Positions 34,201-45,305 of a stretch of DNA of 64,000 nt are shown here, piece by piece (positions within the stretch are counted from its first letter, which is position 1; every line of letters starts with the position of its first letter). Position numbers and translations under genes: made by a program. The stretch is from Sphaerosporella brunnea (Eukaryota > Ascomycota > Pezizomycetes > Pezizales > Pyronemataceae). The DNA is taken from assembly GCA_008704415.1 (NCBI GenBank), contig VXIS01000005.1:124001-188000 (forward strand), given 5' to 3'. Below the pieces are notes generated by a model, which saw nothing but the letters and a program-made list of their open reading frames with translations, was not told the DNA's origin and made no database searches.

Positions 34201-36726
34201 GCTGGCTGCCAAGCTTTCGACTGCGGACATATTTGAACGAGTGGAGGAGGACCGAGTGACACGCACCGATGGGGCACCGTAAGGAGTTTCTGATTTGGGG
34301 TGAGAAGGTTTGCCCCCCAGGGCTTTGCGCATACTCCCCAAAAGCCTCTTGACTCCAGGACCGGAAGCAGTCTTATTGGTATTTGGAACTGTCAGATGCT
34401 TGTCCGGCCGTGAGCGTCCTCCAATGCTGCTCGAGGTGGTCGTCTCAAATCCGAAATTAATACTTGCGAATTCATTGACCGGAGTTGAAGGTGCAATAAC
34501 TTCCACATATGCTGGCGTGGGCGGAAATAAGTTTCCTCTGACTAGCGAACCGGCATATGGGAATGCCATCAAGAGCTGCGTTGATTTCGCAATGGAATTA
34601 GGCAATGGCAAAGGGTACCGATTGTCGCGAAGTGCATCTGAAAAGGAACCGGATCGTTTATGGGGTCCGCCGGGGAAATTTTTCTTCGTTGATAAACTCT
34701 GGGTCGATGGCGTTTTTCTCATCTCTGGGATATTTGAAGTCGGTGCTGAAGCACTCGACTTCGATTGAACAGTGGAGCGACTCTGCGAACGCAGTGGAGA
34801 ACCGCCTCCTCTAGATTGGCTGCCAGCCTCTTTCCTTTCAAACATCGTCACTGCACGACGATGAACAACGTCTCGAAGAAATGACTCTGAGCCTGAGCTT
34901 TTATCGGGACGAGTGATATCCAATCTCGGTGGGGGCGTCTTTAGTTGTAGTTGCGGCAGCCTGAACATTGTGGACTGTGGACGTTCTAGCGTCTCCTGCC
35001 GGGTGCCAGGCGGACCACCGGGCAATATGTCTTCATCCACGTCGGCCTCCGCGTTTTCCGTGTAGTCCCAGTACAAAGCGCATGTTCTTCTCCAGCATTT
35101 CTTCAGTTCGCCGATGATTTTCAGATCAGAAGCATTTCCGTTTGTCCGAACAGCATATGTAAGATCGTTCATTATGTTCGCGAATTCTTGTCGGAAGACA
35201 AGAGATGGCACAAAATCGTCTGCGAAATAATTCAATAGCCAATGCCTGATAGCAACAAAGGTACGCACACGAACAACCTTGCCCGTGTCATCACCTCTAT
35301 CTATTGCCCATCGCAGACGCGCTATCAGATGGGCAGCTAGATCACGGGCATTCATGAACAGGCGGTACGTGAGGAAGAAATCCGATAGTAGGTGATAATC
35401 CACAAAGGCAGCAGAAGTTATTTGGGCTATGATTCTCGCCGATATAGCAGCGCTGATTTCCAGGTGTGAATCGTATCTGACAATCGCGGGATCTTCAGAA
35501 CTTGGAGGAAATGACAGCCGATCGTAGATCTCCGGGTTCACATTGGCAGGAGCATCAGTAGAGGGTATTGGCGGAGACCGAATGATTGGGATGCTGGACA
35601 TAACTGGCATAGCTGACATGGTTGCAGGCGCCAACGGGGACGATGCCAATCCTATAGGTACTAAAGATGGTTGCGAATTCATCCTTGAAAAATGGGAAGG
35701 GGAAAATGCCGAGGATATAGACGGATTTGCGTCGCTGGGGGAGAAGGCTGGCGACAGTTGTCGTGGGTCAATGCTTGGCCAAAGCCAGCGCCCATCTATT
35801 TGTTGAGACGCATGAGACGATGATCCCGCCTCCCCCATCGTGGAGGGAGGGTTGAGACTGGAAGTACCATACAAAAATGGCGTACCGTTTGGGGAGAATC
35901 GAGGGGAACCAAGATTGTAGTGGGGTATCTGAACGTCTAAAGATTGGAAGGATTTTGGATGTCCTGCAGTCCGTGGCCTTGTGCCCTCTGGGGCAGGTCC
36001 ATCGCATTGATCGATACGTATCTGAAGATTAGTTCCAGGGACGGTTCCTCCGGTATGAAAATGGTCATCCACCGTGCTGTATGAACGTGACCGTTGGTGA
36101 CGGGCCCGTGGCACTGGCGGCGAAGACTTTATGTAGGGATGGTTCTCCCTGCTACGCTCAATCGCGGGGGTGAAGGTAGGCGTCCGCGGCGGTGATTCCT
36201 GAAAAGCGCCGTCATAGGTTTGCGATAGCTCTATAGCCCTCTCTCGGCGCCGTTCCTCCATTTCCTCCGCGGAATTTGGGGGTGTCGTGGGAAGCAGAGA
36301 GAAATTCGGCTGCTGTTGCTGATGCCGCTCATGCACTGGTCTTATGACGGGCCTGGCGAGAAGCGGAGTCAGCGTATCCATCTCAACTGAAGCTCCGTTC
36401 AGGCGGAATATCCTAGCAGCCGACGGCGGGACGGGTAAACAATACCTCAAGTATATTAACCCGTTGCTAACATTCCCGACTGTAAACTGTCGTCCTCCTT
36501 CCGCTCGATATTGGGTGCCATATACGTTCAAGGCCGCAGGAGCACCCTTCGCACGGGGCCATCCGCGTTCGCGCTGCGCGGAGGCATCATTACGTCGGCT
36601 TCGTTCGGGACTGGCAGTGGGTGTAACGGCTGGCGATTCCGCCTGGGTCCCTGGTTTTCTCTCTCGCCTGCGGGGGCTCTGGTGCAAAGCTACACCTTGC
36701 GGCGAGGAGAAGGCTTCTTCCAACAT
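31289..36726 (-). CDS. LTE1: Lte1-type RasGEF (GDP/GTP exchange factor)
   Basis: Exons 36726-31966, 31911-31599 and 31545-31289 join in frame (introns 54 and 53 bp) to give 1776 residues. RasGEF_N lies at about 415-550 (AISARIIAQITSAAFVDYHL, LLSDFFLTYRLFMNARDLA, RTFVAIRHWLLNYFADDF). A roughly 950-residue Ser/Pro-rich, probably disordered and phosphorylated region follows. The catalytic CDC25/RasGEF domain fills about 1520-1776: PFILAYDSELLAKQFTLIEK, KDWVELLSSRDIRGVEVVIA, then ARTIVKFIHIAAHARQMHNY, and FVGLFTHDL across the last splice. The split N-terminal and C-terminal GEF layout is that of yeast Lte1, which acts at the bud cortex on Tem1 in mitotic exit and polarity. In filamentous fungi a role in septation is inferred. 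LTE1 converges with POP1 and diverges from eIF6. Confidence 0.92.
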
Positions 36727-37908
36727 CGGACTGCGAATGGCTCGCGGGCCGGGGCGGGGGGGGGGGGGGAGCGGCGAGGGAGCGGGTGATGTATTTGGGG
36801 CGCGGAGCGGATAGGAGGACGCGGTGGAGGAGGCCCCTAAGAGGCCGCCCCAGATGTGTAGTGCCTCAAGATCGATGAATAGCGGGGATTGAACTGTTGC
36901 AACAGTTACAAGGGCAGGATAGAGCTGGGTGGTCGCTGCACGATTGTGGGGAAATTTTAACGCGATGCGGCGTGGGAAGGATGACGGCGGGTCGAGGGTA
37001 GACCAGTCCGCTGGACTCGACTGTAACGGCGCTCTGCCCTACCAGCGAGGGTTGGTTTAGTGGCGAGTTTCCTCGGCTGGAAGGATGCGCTGAATTGACT
37101 TGGTGCTGTGGGCGGGCGTGGTGGGGGGGGGGGGGGGGGATGATGATGCACTGGCGTTGTTCAGCACAGTTGCAGAAGCAGCAGCAGCAGCAGCATGTGG
37201 GCGGGGGACCAGATCTGATCTCGGGGGTTTTCTGGTGTCCAGACCCAACAGGCCAGAGTCTTCCTCCGTTAATTCTCCCACTGGCACCCTACACTTGCCC
37301 AAAGCGGCAGAGCGAAATGACACGCACCGTCCTGGGCAACTTCACTTTGCTGCATGGTATGAAGTACTAAGCAAGAGGAAGAAGTATGCATTGTACTGCA
37401 TTGTATGCCCTATTGTGTCTTCTCTGATGGGCATCAGCGTTAGAAGGCGTCCTTTCGATTGATTGTTTGATTGAAAGAAAGAAAGAAAGAAAGAAAATAA
37501 AGAAACCGAAGCAAAGCATCGCATCAATTTTCTGGGTTCCACTCACTAACTAAACCCTCATCGCTCTGGCAGTGTGTCTGTCTGACTCGCCTGCACAGAG
37601 AACTTGGAGTCTTTGACGCGACTTGCTTGCTTTTTCCCCTTTTTCGCTAACTAGCGCTTACAAAAAGGCAGTCCTATTTTAATTTTAATTTCCTCAGCAG
37701 AGCCTCTCTTTCTTTCTCTCCCCCACCAACCAAACCATCCTCCTCCGATATCGATACACCGACCTTAAACCTTACCGCAGGAACCCAATACTTGCCCCCC
37801 CCCCCGTCCCCGAGTCTTTCCTTTCGCACCGTCTCACCGATCGGGACTTGCCGTTGTCAAACAAATTGATCTTTTCAACTTTTCAACCACATTTGAAATA
37901 CAGATATC
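36727..37908. promoter_or_regulatory. Divergent LTE1/eIF6 intergenic region with long G/C runs
   Basis: This 1.18-kb segment separates two divergently transcribed genes and should hold both promoters. It carries a G17 run (37123-37139) followed by a short ATG repeat and CAG repeats (about 37170-37194), CT-rich stretches (37680-37745) and a C11 run (37795-37805) about 100 bp before the eIF6 start. A G14 run (36756-36769) lies just 5' of LTE1. Confidence 0.6.
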
Positions 37909-38976
37909 ATGGCTGTCAGAGCACAGGTACGCTTTTTTCCCCCTTCGTAGCAAAAGGCGTTATACGCACAGATTCTGACAGAATCGACTCCAGTTTGAAA
38001 ACTCGAACGAGTATGTTTTTCTTCCCTCGCCGTTACCTTTCTCGCTTCTCTCGCGGAAGCAGCACCAGCGAAAAGTCTGCAGGAAGCGCACATCAGCCGG
38101 GTTGCGAGGAGGATTCGGCAAATGGTTGCTAACAGCGACATAGGGTCGGTGTTTTCGCCAACCTCACCAACTCATATGCGCTTGTCGCCGCCGGAGGAAG
38201 CATGAACTTTTACAGGTATGCGAATCGCCTTCGCGGCGCGAAGGGGGCTTTTGGACAGTAAGGCTGATTGTCTGCGGCTAGTGTGTTCGAGGCAGAGCTA
38301 CAGGATATCATCCCCATATGCCATGTCACCATCGCCGGCACAAGAATTGTGGGACGCCTGACAGCTGGGTATGTTCCCCGTGTTGTGCGTGTGGTTTGCA
38401 AGGCGGATCGGATATTGATGGCTCTGCAGAAACCGTAGAGGTCTTCTTCTCCCCACCTCCGCCACCGACCAAGAGCTCCAGCACATCCGAAACTCAATCC
38501 CAGATACGGTGAAGATACAACGAGTCGAAGAGCGTCTATCCGCACTCGGTAACGTCATCTGCTGCAATGACCACGTTGCACTGGTACATCCCGACATCGA
38601 GCGCGAGACGGAGGAGATCATTGCAGACGTGCTCGGCGTCGAAGTTTTCCGTCAGACGATCTCGGAGAATGTGTTGGTTGGCTCCTACTGCGCGCTCAGC
38701 AACCAGGGAGGAATCGTCCACCCCAAGACCAGTATACAGGACCAGGACGAGCTGAGCTCGCTGCTGCAGGTGCCGTTGGTGGCCGGTTCCATCAACCGCG
38801 GTTCGTCGGTGGTTGGCGCGGGAATGGTCGTCAACGACTGGATGGCGGTTACGGGTCTGGATACTACCGCGACGGAGCTCAGTGTTATCGAGAGCGTGTT
38901 CAGACTTGGAGAGGGAAATGCGCCTGGAAACGTTGAGGGAAGCCTTCGAGATGCCATGGTCGAGACTTTCTACTAA
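37909..38976 (+). CDS. TIF6: Eukaryotic translation initiation factor 6 (60S anti-association factor)
   Basis: Five exons (37909-37926, 37994-38010, 38144-38215, 38282-38368, 38430-38976) give 246 residues, matching yeast Tif6 (245). The protein reads MAVRAQ, FENSNE, then [75 protein letters not shown], and the end [20 protein letters not shown]. eIF6 binds nascent and mature 60S subunits, is needed for 60S biogenesis in the nucleolus, and must be released before subunit joining. Exons 1 and 2 are only 18 and 17 nt, so the first 12 codons depend on correct splicing of two introns. Confidence 0.95.
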
Positions 38977-40017
38977 GTATTGCGGGAGCAAGAATGCGCG
39001 CTTGCTATGGCGTTCATCCTTGGTGGTTTGATGGTGGGGGCGCCATAGACTATGATATCTTGTGGGGTATGGAAGTACTGGTTATCTGGTACTCTAATGA
39101 TAAAAGCGGTGATCTTTTTTTCATTAAAGTATTTCGTCGGGAAATATTTTGTGAGGTCAGGGTGATAAGCCACATGTAGAGTATGTACTCTACAGACCAC
39201 CTTCAACGCAAGACATGTGCTGTATGTGTTGACGAAAACAACGTGCCGCCGCGGCACAGCTTAGAATGGATACCCGCGTCAAGGACACCGACGCATTATT
39301 TCCCCACCCGGAAGTAACACAATATAGTAGAAAGAGAAGCCTCGGAACCGCCCAACCGTATCTAGGAGCAGAAATAACCTGTAGCCGGCGTGATCGTTGA
39401 AGTGGATCCCTTCATGAGCACGACATCGCCGCTGCACATCCGGTCACTCGGCCTGCTTGGAAGGAAAGGTGGGGATGGATGGCCCTGCAGCCGAAGTTGT
39501 CTCACATTTGCCAATGCCGAACACTCGCAGTTTCCAATTCCCCTCGACGCATGTCTCGGACCGAGCGGCATGTGCACCCCACCCCCACACCCAACCTGTA
39601 TCATCGGCCTCTGCACCACCGCGCAGTCAGCCAGCCTCCGGAAACTGATCGGACAGTGTGTCCGTCTTAGTGCACGGTAAACACTTCTAAGTCTTCATAA
39701 TTCGAACACGCGGCATTTCGGTCCGCATCATCAGCTGCGCACTCTACCTTAGACGACGGGTTACAAGTCCTTGAAAGAGATCCCTGCCTATCGCATGCAA
39801 TTCGATGGCTGCTCAGAGTCGGAGTTCGAGTTCTTTTTGGTAGCCAATTCCCGGCGTCCCCGTGCCGATACTCCTTGGGACAGACGAAATGTACCTCCCC
39901 GCAAGTTCCGTTCACCAGTGTCACTCGACACCTATTGAAAATGCGGATGGACGGGCCAGACTGACGAGAATGAAAGAGCATCGATTCCTTACATTCGACA
40001 CCTCCCACAAGCAAGCA
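38977..40017. other. Convergent intergenic region of eIF6 and the PLC-like gene
   Basis: About 1 kb with no supported gene, RNA gene or repeat. It includes the 3' UTRs of both genes. Confidence 0.5.
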
Positions 40018-41259
40018 CTAAGCCCTCCTCCTGCTGCACACACATCTCCGCCAACCTCCGCCCTTGTTATTCTTGCTTCCCCCTCTTCCTCCGAATATCC
40101 ATCCCCATCCCCATTTCCCTCTTCCCTTCTCCTGAGAATACCCGTCCCTCCATGAGCCCCATTCAAAATCCACCATCGCACCAACCGCCTCTCCGGCGCC
40201 CCCTTCCAAAAAGTTCTTCTCCACGACCACCCTGCAGACCGCAGCACTGACATAATCCCCAACGACCACGCCCATAGGTCTCCCCCCGCCACCATCCCAC
40301 CCAGTCCTCATCCACTCATAAAGGGCCTTATAAACCTCCCTGGCCACATCCACCGGCCACCACGCCCAGCTGGACGCCGAAAGGTGATTTATGACCAACG
40401 GGTACTTAGCGGTAGCAGAACTATAATCCCAGCCAGAACTACTTTCCCACAGCCTCCTAATAGCCTTTAACTTGCTTACCAACTGCTTCCCGCGGTGGAC
40501 CGTCCACTCATCCTGCAGCAGCACATGTTCCTCGTCCCCCCACTCGATGGGGAAAAACAATATGTCTCCCGGAAAATTCTGTATAAATACGACCTTTCCG
40601 CGGGCCTCTCCAAGCGTGGGGACTCCGCTTCCCGGCGGCGCCCACAGCTTCCACCGCTCAAACCAACGCGCCGTGGCCGGATTCTCAAACACATACCATT
40701 CCATCGTATCCTCGAATTCCCGAGTGTTTCCATTACAGCCTTTGGCAGCGCCATCTTTGCTGGCGAGGTGGCAGTTGTTACATTTCAGTCGGACGAGTAG
40801 GATTTCGCGTGTGGCGTCGGGCGTGGAAAGAAACGTCTCAATGATCGACAAGACCTCGGGCAGGTCGAAATGCAAATACGTCGGCCCGTGGTGGATGGTG
40901 AAGACGTTTTTGTGGTGCTGAAGCCGCAGGTCTAGGTACCTGACCCCCATGCGTAGTTGCGTCAGGAGATCGTTGCGCTGCGTTTGCGTAAAGAGTGGTA
41001 GTCGCCGCCGTTTTCGGGGATATGACATAGTGTCGTGCGTCCCCGGGATTGAGAGTGCGGAGAGAGACGTGTTGTCCGGGAGGAGGGATTGCCAGCTGGC
41101 CATGTTGATGGGTGCCGCATCGGGGTGTAATGTCGGCCTGGTCTCTACTGGTACGCAAGCGGCGGCGGCGAGGAGGACAATAGTAAGAATGCGCATCGCG
41201 AATAACTCATGGTTTCCCGAAGTCCAAAGCCCCTGGAGATAGGAGTGCGAGGAAGCCAT
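40018..41259 (-). CDS. Secreted PI-PLC X domain-like phosphodiesterase
   Basis: A single exon encodes 413 residues, or 392 from the internal ATG at 41196. The latter starts with a clear signal peptide (MRILTIVLLAAAACVPVETR), so secretion and the shorter start are favoured. The PLC-like TIM-barrel motifs are present: ALSIPGTHDTMSY with catalytic His, MGVRYLDLRLQ, and FTIHHGPTYLHFDLPEVL with the second His, then EILLVRLKC. Later elements are ARGKVVFIQNFP and YPLVINHLSAS. Family members cleave phosphatidylinositol or GPI anchors without calcium, though many fungal homologues are uncharacterised. The last 40 residues are Gly/Lys/Arg-rich, unlike the rest. The upstream JmjC gene ends only 83 bp before this ORF. 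Confidence 0.85.
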   Translation of the reverse strand: MASSHSYLQGLWTSGNHELFAMRILTIVLLAAAACVPVETRPTLHPDAAPINMASWQSLLPDNTSLSALSIPGTHDTMSYPRKRRRLPLFTQTQRNDLLTQLRMGVRYLDLRLQHHKNVFTIHHGPTYLHFDLPEVLSIIETFLSTPDATREILLVRLKCNNCHLASKDGAAKGCNGNTREFEDTMEWYVFENPATARWFERWKLWAPPGSGVPTLGEARGKVVFIQNFPGDILFFPIEWGDEEHVLLQDEWTVHRGKQLVSKLKAIRRLWESSSGWDYSSATAKYPLVINHLSASSWAWWPVDVAREVYKALYEWMRTGWDGGGGRPMGVVVGDYVSAAVCRVVVEKNFLEGGAGEAVGAMVDFEWGSWRDGYSQEKGRGKWGWGWIFGGRGGSKNNKGGGWRRCVCSRRRA

Positions 41260-41342
41260 ATCCGTTTGGCATGAAGAAAGTTAAGCATGATCGCAGAAAA
41301 GCCAATTTCGGGTCTCGAGTGACAGCTCGTGCAAGAAGTGCC

Positions 41343-42716
41343 TTAATTCCACCAAAAGCTCACACTGAAGCTTGCTTCCAAGCTCCTGACATAATGCCAC
41401 CAACCAGCAGGGATAAAAAGCAGCTCTCCTTCTTTCAGGACGCATTCCACATACTTGGCCCGTTTCCATTCCTCTCTCTCCTCCTCTGTTAACTCGTCCC
41501 CTCCCCCTTCGGCCTCGACCTCGACTCTACTCGTATTGCTCATGTCCACACCGCCTTCTTCGATGCTCTTGGGAAACACCCTGGCAGTTTCTCCCGGCGC
41601 ATAGAGCCGCACATACTTGCTCCCCATGACCTGGGCAAGGACATTCGCGTATGGGTCCGTATGCAGCGGACTGACTGTTCCCCTGGGGCCGAGCCAGGCA
41701 TTTATCAGTGGGTCCTCCAGCGGGGAGGTAGACGCCACATTTTCCGGCGGCTCTCCGGGGTCAGAGTAACAATAGTCCGGGATGGTGATGTCATTTCTCA
41801 GCGCGGGTATCTGCGAGAACAGAGTGTGCTGGGCCAGGTATCCAATCTCAGCAGGAGAGCAGGTGGTCATACAAGTATCCAAAAAATCGCGAAAGGTAAC
41901 GATCTTCTGTCCCCAACTAGCATCAGTGTAAGCGCGGCCGACCTCAACAGGAACCAGCCGCTTCCCGCCATTGGTGAGTGAGAGGAGGTATTCAGGCGAA
42001 GACCAAGAGCGCAACTGGAGTGCAGGCCAGTGGGAAATCGCGCCGCAAATGATAATTGGCCGGTTCGCGGTGTGTATATATTTTTGAAACTCCTCCAAGC
42101 TCGGCGGCATCTCCCACCGCCCCACAGGATGCCGTATCTCCACCGTATCCTTCGCAACATCAAACTTGAGTTCTTCGCGCCGCAGGCGTTTCTTGGGATG
42201 CGCAGTCGTATCCTCCAGCGCTTCCAGTAGACTCGCAATGACTTCTTTCCGTCCCTCTCCTGGCGCACCAGTCATTATCAGCGCCATATCCAGCGCCGCA
42301 ACAATTCCTTCGTCGTCATCGTGCTGCTGCTGCTGCTGCCGCCGCCGCAACAACATCATAATCGCCGCCTTGATAATGGATGCATCGGTATATAGTCGCC
42401 GCCAATGGAGCGGCACGTCTTTGTACGGGAACGCGTGCAGATTGTCGCGCGCGAGGCGGAGGAGATCGTTGCTGCGCTTCAGCTCCAGGGCCAGCGTGTC
42501 GCCGCCGGCGACGCAGCCACCAACACTACTAGCTACGGCAGCGGCAGCGGCCGCGAGTTTTTCTAGGAGCTGGCATGCACCAGGGCCGCAGTCACGCAGG
42601 TCCTCTACTGGCGTCAGCTTCAATGATTGGCGGCGATCCATGGGGGGCTTACCATGATTCGCTTTCACTAAAGAGCAAGCCTCGCGGGCCTGCGCGATGA
42701 GTCGTGACTCCGACAT
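41343..42716 (-). CDS. JmjC domain protein (JMJD5/KDM8-like)
   Basis: A single exon of 457 residues. The N-terminal half is helical and low complexity (poly-Ala and poly-Gln stretches around 57-62 and 150-154). The C-terminal half is a JmjC cupin: EIRHPVGRWEMPPSLEEF, RPIIICGAISHWPALQLRSW, RLVPVEVGRAYTDASWGQ, the iron-binding HxD in GTVSPLHTDPYANVLAQVMG, KYVRLYAPGE, and the distal His in LFIPAGWWHYVRSLEASFS. These match JMJD5-type 2-oxoglutarate- and Fe(II)-dependent hydroxylases or proteases. It is likely an enzyme acting on proteins, histones or ribosomal proteins; the substrate is unknown. No intron is needed. Confidence 0.9.
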   Translation of the reverse strand: MSESRLIAQAREACSLVKANHGKPPMDRRQSLKLTPVEDLRDCGPGACQLLEKLAAAAAAVASSVGGCVAGGDTLALELKRSNDLLRLARDNLHAFPYKDVPLHWRRLYTDASIIKAAIMMLLRRRQQQQQHDDDEGIVAALDMALIMTGAPGEGRKEVIASLLEALEDTTAHPKKRLRREELKFDVAKDTVEIRHPVGRWEMPPSLEEFQKYIHTANRPIIICGAISHWPALQLRSWSSPEYLLSLTNGGKRLVPVEVGRAYTDASWGQKIVTFRDFLDTCMTTCSPAEIGYLAQHTLFSQIPALRNDITIPDYCYSDPGEPPENVASTSPLEDPLINAWLGPRGTVSPLHTDPYANVLAQVMGSKYVRLYAPGETARVFPKSIEEGGVDMSNTSRVEVEAEGGGDELTEEEREEWKRAKYVECVLKEGELLFIPAGWWHYVRSLEASFSVSFWWN

Positions 42717-43436
42717 GTGTTGGATAAAGCTTTCTTGAGGGTTTCAATTGGATCGATATGTATCGTGTGAAGCAATTGGAATGTGACAAGCCTTCGACTG
42801 CTCGCCAATCATTCTGGAAGACTGCCGATAACAGACTGCTTGCCAATCAGCGGGGATCGTCACGAAATGCGGATCCGAACGCTGCCCGAACAGTTCATGT
42901 CCCGCGTGTTCCGACCCCGCGCCTCAACCCCAACCTCGATCCAGCACTCGATCGTCCACCACATCGCTTCACTTCACAAAACGTCCCCAGAGATGATGGA
43001 AGCCATGAGAATTCGATCAGCACCAGCACTGGATTAAGTAATCTCTACAAGTTAGAGTAACTCCGCTCTAAAGCAGTTGCAGCTCCGCCCCGGAAGCAGC
43101 AGCGTCCCCTGCAATAAGCCCAACCCACCACATCCAACCACCGTTGCAGGCTGTGACAGCAAAGTACCGTCCTGCATATCGTTGGGGAGACACGAGATCT
43201 TACTTGCCCAGGCAGGGCTGTCAACGCACGGGGCGGGGGGGCCTCGCTGGTCTAGCGGATGCAAGGCGTCCTTTCCTTTTCCTCTGCTGTCGATGCCGCA
43301 GTTCTCTCGTAGCTCGCATAACCGTTGTCCAGACGCTTTATTTATCCCCCCCCCCCCCCAAGAATCCCATCCGACCGCCTGGTGTCGATCTCCCTCCCTC
43401 CCTCCCTGCCTCAATCTCTTGTCAGTCAGAACCATC
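42717..43436. other. Divergent intergenic region upstream of JmjC and the Cys-motif gene
   Basis: No supported gene. It contains a C14 run (43346-43359) and CTCCCTCC repeats (43391-43408) shortly before the plus-strand start codon. Confidence 0.5.
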
Positions 43437-44299
43437 ATGCCTCCCTCTTCTAGCTACACATCCTCCTACCACTCTCCACCCTCGCATCACGGGCAGCACC
43501 GCCGGCACAGAAACAGCACCAGCAGCAGCTCAAGTGTCTACAGCTCACCAGTAGCCTCAACCCCGTACTACAGCAATCACGCAGCCAACATCGACGACCT
43601 GGATGACGCAGCCATACGGTCTCGCGCGCCGAACTGCAGCGTCTGCGACGCACCCGCCAAGAACCAATGCGGGTGTGAGCTGGCGTCACTGATCGTGGCC
43701 GTAGAGGAGAGTGAACAAAAGATCATGGGCGCCGTATGGGATGATATCAGGTATGTATGCGTGGTGTGTAAATTTTCTTATATCTTACTCGTCGGTGACG
43801 ACAATATCCTGGGGAGTTTTTCCGGGTGCAACATAAGTTTCTGTGGAGTACTGCGCGTGGTGGTACAAGTGGGCGACAAGGCAGACCCTTGTGCAACCGT
43901 CAAAGTCGATCATAGTCCATCACTGACACGACAACATTCAGACGCTGGGTCACATCACGAGCTCAATCCTCCATCCACAACCAATTCCACTCCCTCTCCT
44001 CACAACGAAGAAGTGCCTTCTCCGCCCACATCGCCGCCCGGCGACACTCACTGAGCACCTACGACCTGGACGCATTGCATCACCAGCTACAACGGGATAT
44101 CGACAGTGACTGGCGGGCGTGCGTGCAGCAATATCCCGAGGTGCTAGATCACTATTATGGGATCATAACGGATGCTGTCAGGAATGGGAGGGGCGTCGGA
44201 GAGATTATACATGGAGGAAGTGAGAGGACGAGTAGTCGTGGTGACAGACGCGGTGGTGGGGATGGTGGAGGGCGGAGAATGAGAGTGGTGTATGAGTAA
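43437..44299 (+). CDS. Conserved fungal protein with a CxxC...CxC motif, function unknown
   Basis: Exons 43437-43750 and 43942-44299 (intron 191 bp) give 223 residues. The first 60 residues are Ser/His-rich. The centre has APNCSVCDAPAKNQCGCELA, a possible metal site, followed by a helical region (IVAVEESEQKIMGAVWDDIR, then RRWVTSRAQSSIHNQFHSL) and DWRACVQQYPEVLDHYYGII. I recognise this layout from hypothetical proteins of many Pezizomycotina; no function is known to me. The tail is Gly/Arg-rich. The stop is TAA at 44297-44299. The intron frame gives a run-on alternative in which the unspliced ORF continues to about 44054. Confidence 0.75.
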
Positions 44300-44674
44300 C
44301 GATCCGAATGTCTTCAGATGCATGCAGGGCATCAGCATCGGATGAAACTCAGGATAAGGACAATATGTACATCCATACTTCTTATATAATAGAACGCATA
44401 TGATCCTCCGGCAGCTGTGCATGCAGCCCCGGGTATATGCAGATGCAGATACCATCTTCGGCGAAACAATCTACCTCCTGCAAAGAATCAACAAAAATGC
44501 CACACCAAAAACCGCTACCCTGAAAAAAAGGAGAGGGAAAAAAGAAAAACAGAAATATTATCAAATCGTGCGCAGAACAGTGTATGTAAAAGAACAACCC
44601 CGAATCTCGGTGCCAACAAACGGCAAGTCCGTTTTTTCAAACAGAAAACGCCAATCCCCATGCCAGATTATGCC
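44300..44674. other. Convergent 3' regions of the Cys-motif and E2 genes
   Basis: A-rich on the plus strand (about 44500-44560). No gene is seen. Confidence 0.5.
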
Positions 44675-45305
44675 TCAAGCCTCCAGAGAATCCCGGACGC
44701 ATTTATTGGCCTTCCTCTTGAAAGCTGCGGGATCCTCACGCCACTGCTTCGCAGCTTCGATGTTGGCCGGGCTCTCGTCATTCGGCGAAGACAACATCGA
44801 GATGACGCTGATGAGGATGGTCTCGGGCGTGTGAACGGGCAACCAACGTTCAGCTGCGCTCTCGTAGCCGTATTCATCGTCACGTGGGGGGTGGAGGATC
44901 GAGATACAAACATCGCCGTTAGGGTAGACTGCATATTACCGCACCCGTTAGCCTCTCCATATATATACAAACAATGGGTGGAGGTCGCGACGTACTGTTA
45001 GGGTGCCAGATCGGAGTCTCGAAGCGCATCTTCGGCGGCAAGTGTGGGTAATCCGGGGGGAACGAGAGTCGGGCTCTGAAGAATCCGCCTGTCGCAATGA
45101 ACTGTTAGTCGCTCCCCCTCCTCTCTTCCATCGCCGCGAACCCACCGCCGTAAAGCTTGCAGTCGTCAGAAATCATCAACATGACCTCCCACTCGTAAAT
45201 GTTGTCGTCAACGAGGCCGCACGAGATGTTACTAAGGTCTTTGTCATTCTGCATTTCCTTGAGTTGACGACGTAACAGGTGCGCGCTGGGCTTTGAAGAA
45301 GCCAT
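44675..45305 (-). CDS. Ubiquitin-conjugating enzyme E2, UBE2G/Ubc7-like
   Basis: Exons 45305-45146, 45088-44996 and 44928-44675 give 168 residues. The UBC fold is complete: AHLLRRQLKEMQ, FPPDYPHLPPKMRFETPIWH, PNIYPNGDVCISIL with the active-site Cys at about residue 92, and a UBE2G-type acidic insert (HPPRDDEYGYESAAERWLPV), then ETILISVISMLSSPNDESPA. The insert places it with UBE2G1, UBE2G2, Ubc7 and Cdc34 rather than the short E2s. Ubc7-type E2s serve ER-associated degradation, while UBE2G1-like enzymes work with cullin ligases. Choosing between them needs alignment. Introns are 57 and 67 bp. Confidence 0.92.

Noticed and set aside
43077..44054. 325-residue continuous plus-strand frame
   Set aside because: It reads through the 5' leader and an intron of the Cys-motif gene. 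The conserved C-terminal part lies in a different frame after the splice at 43751-43941.
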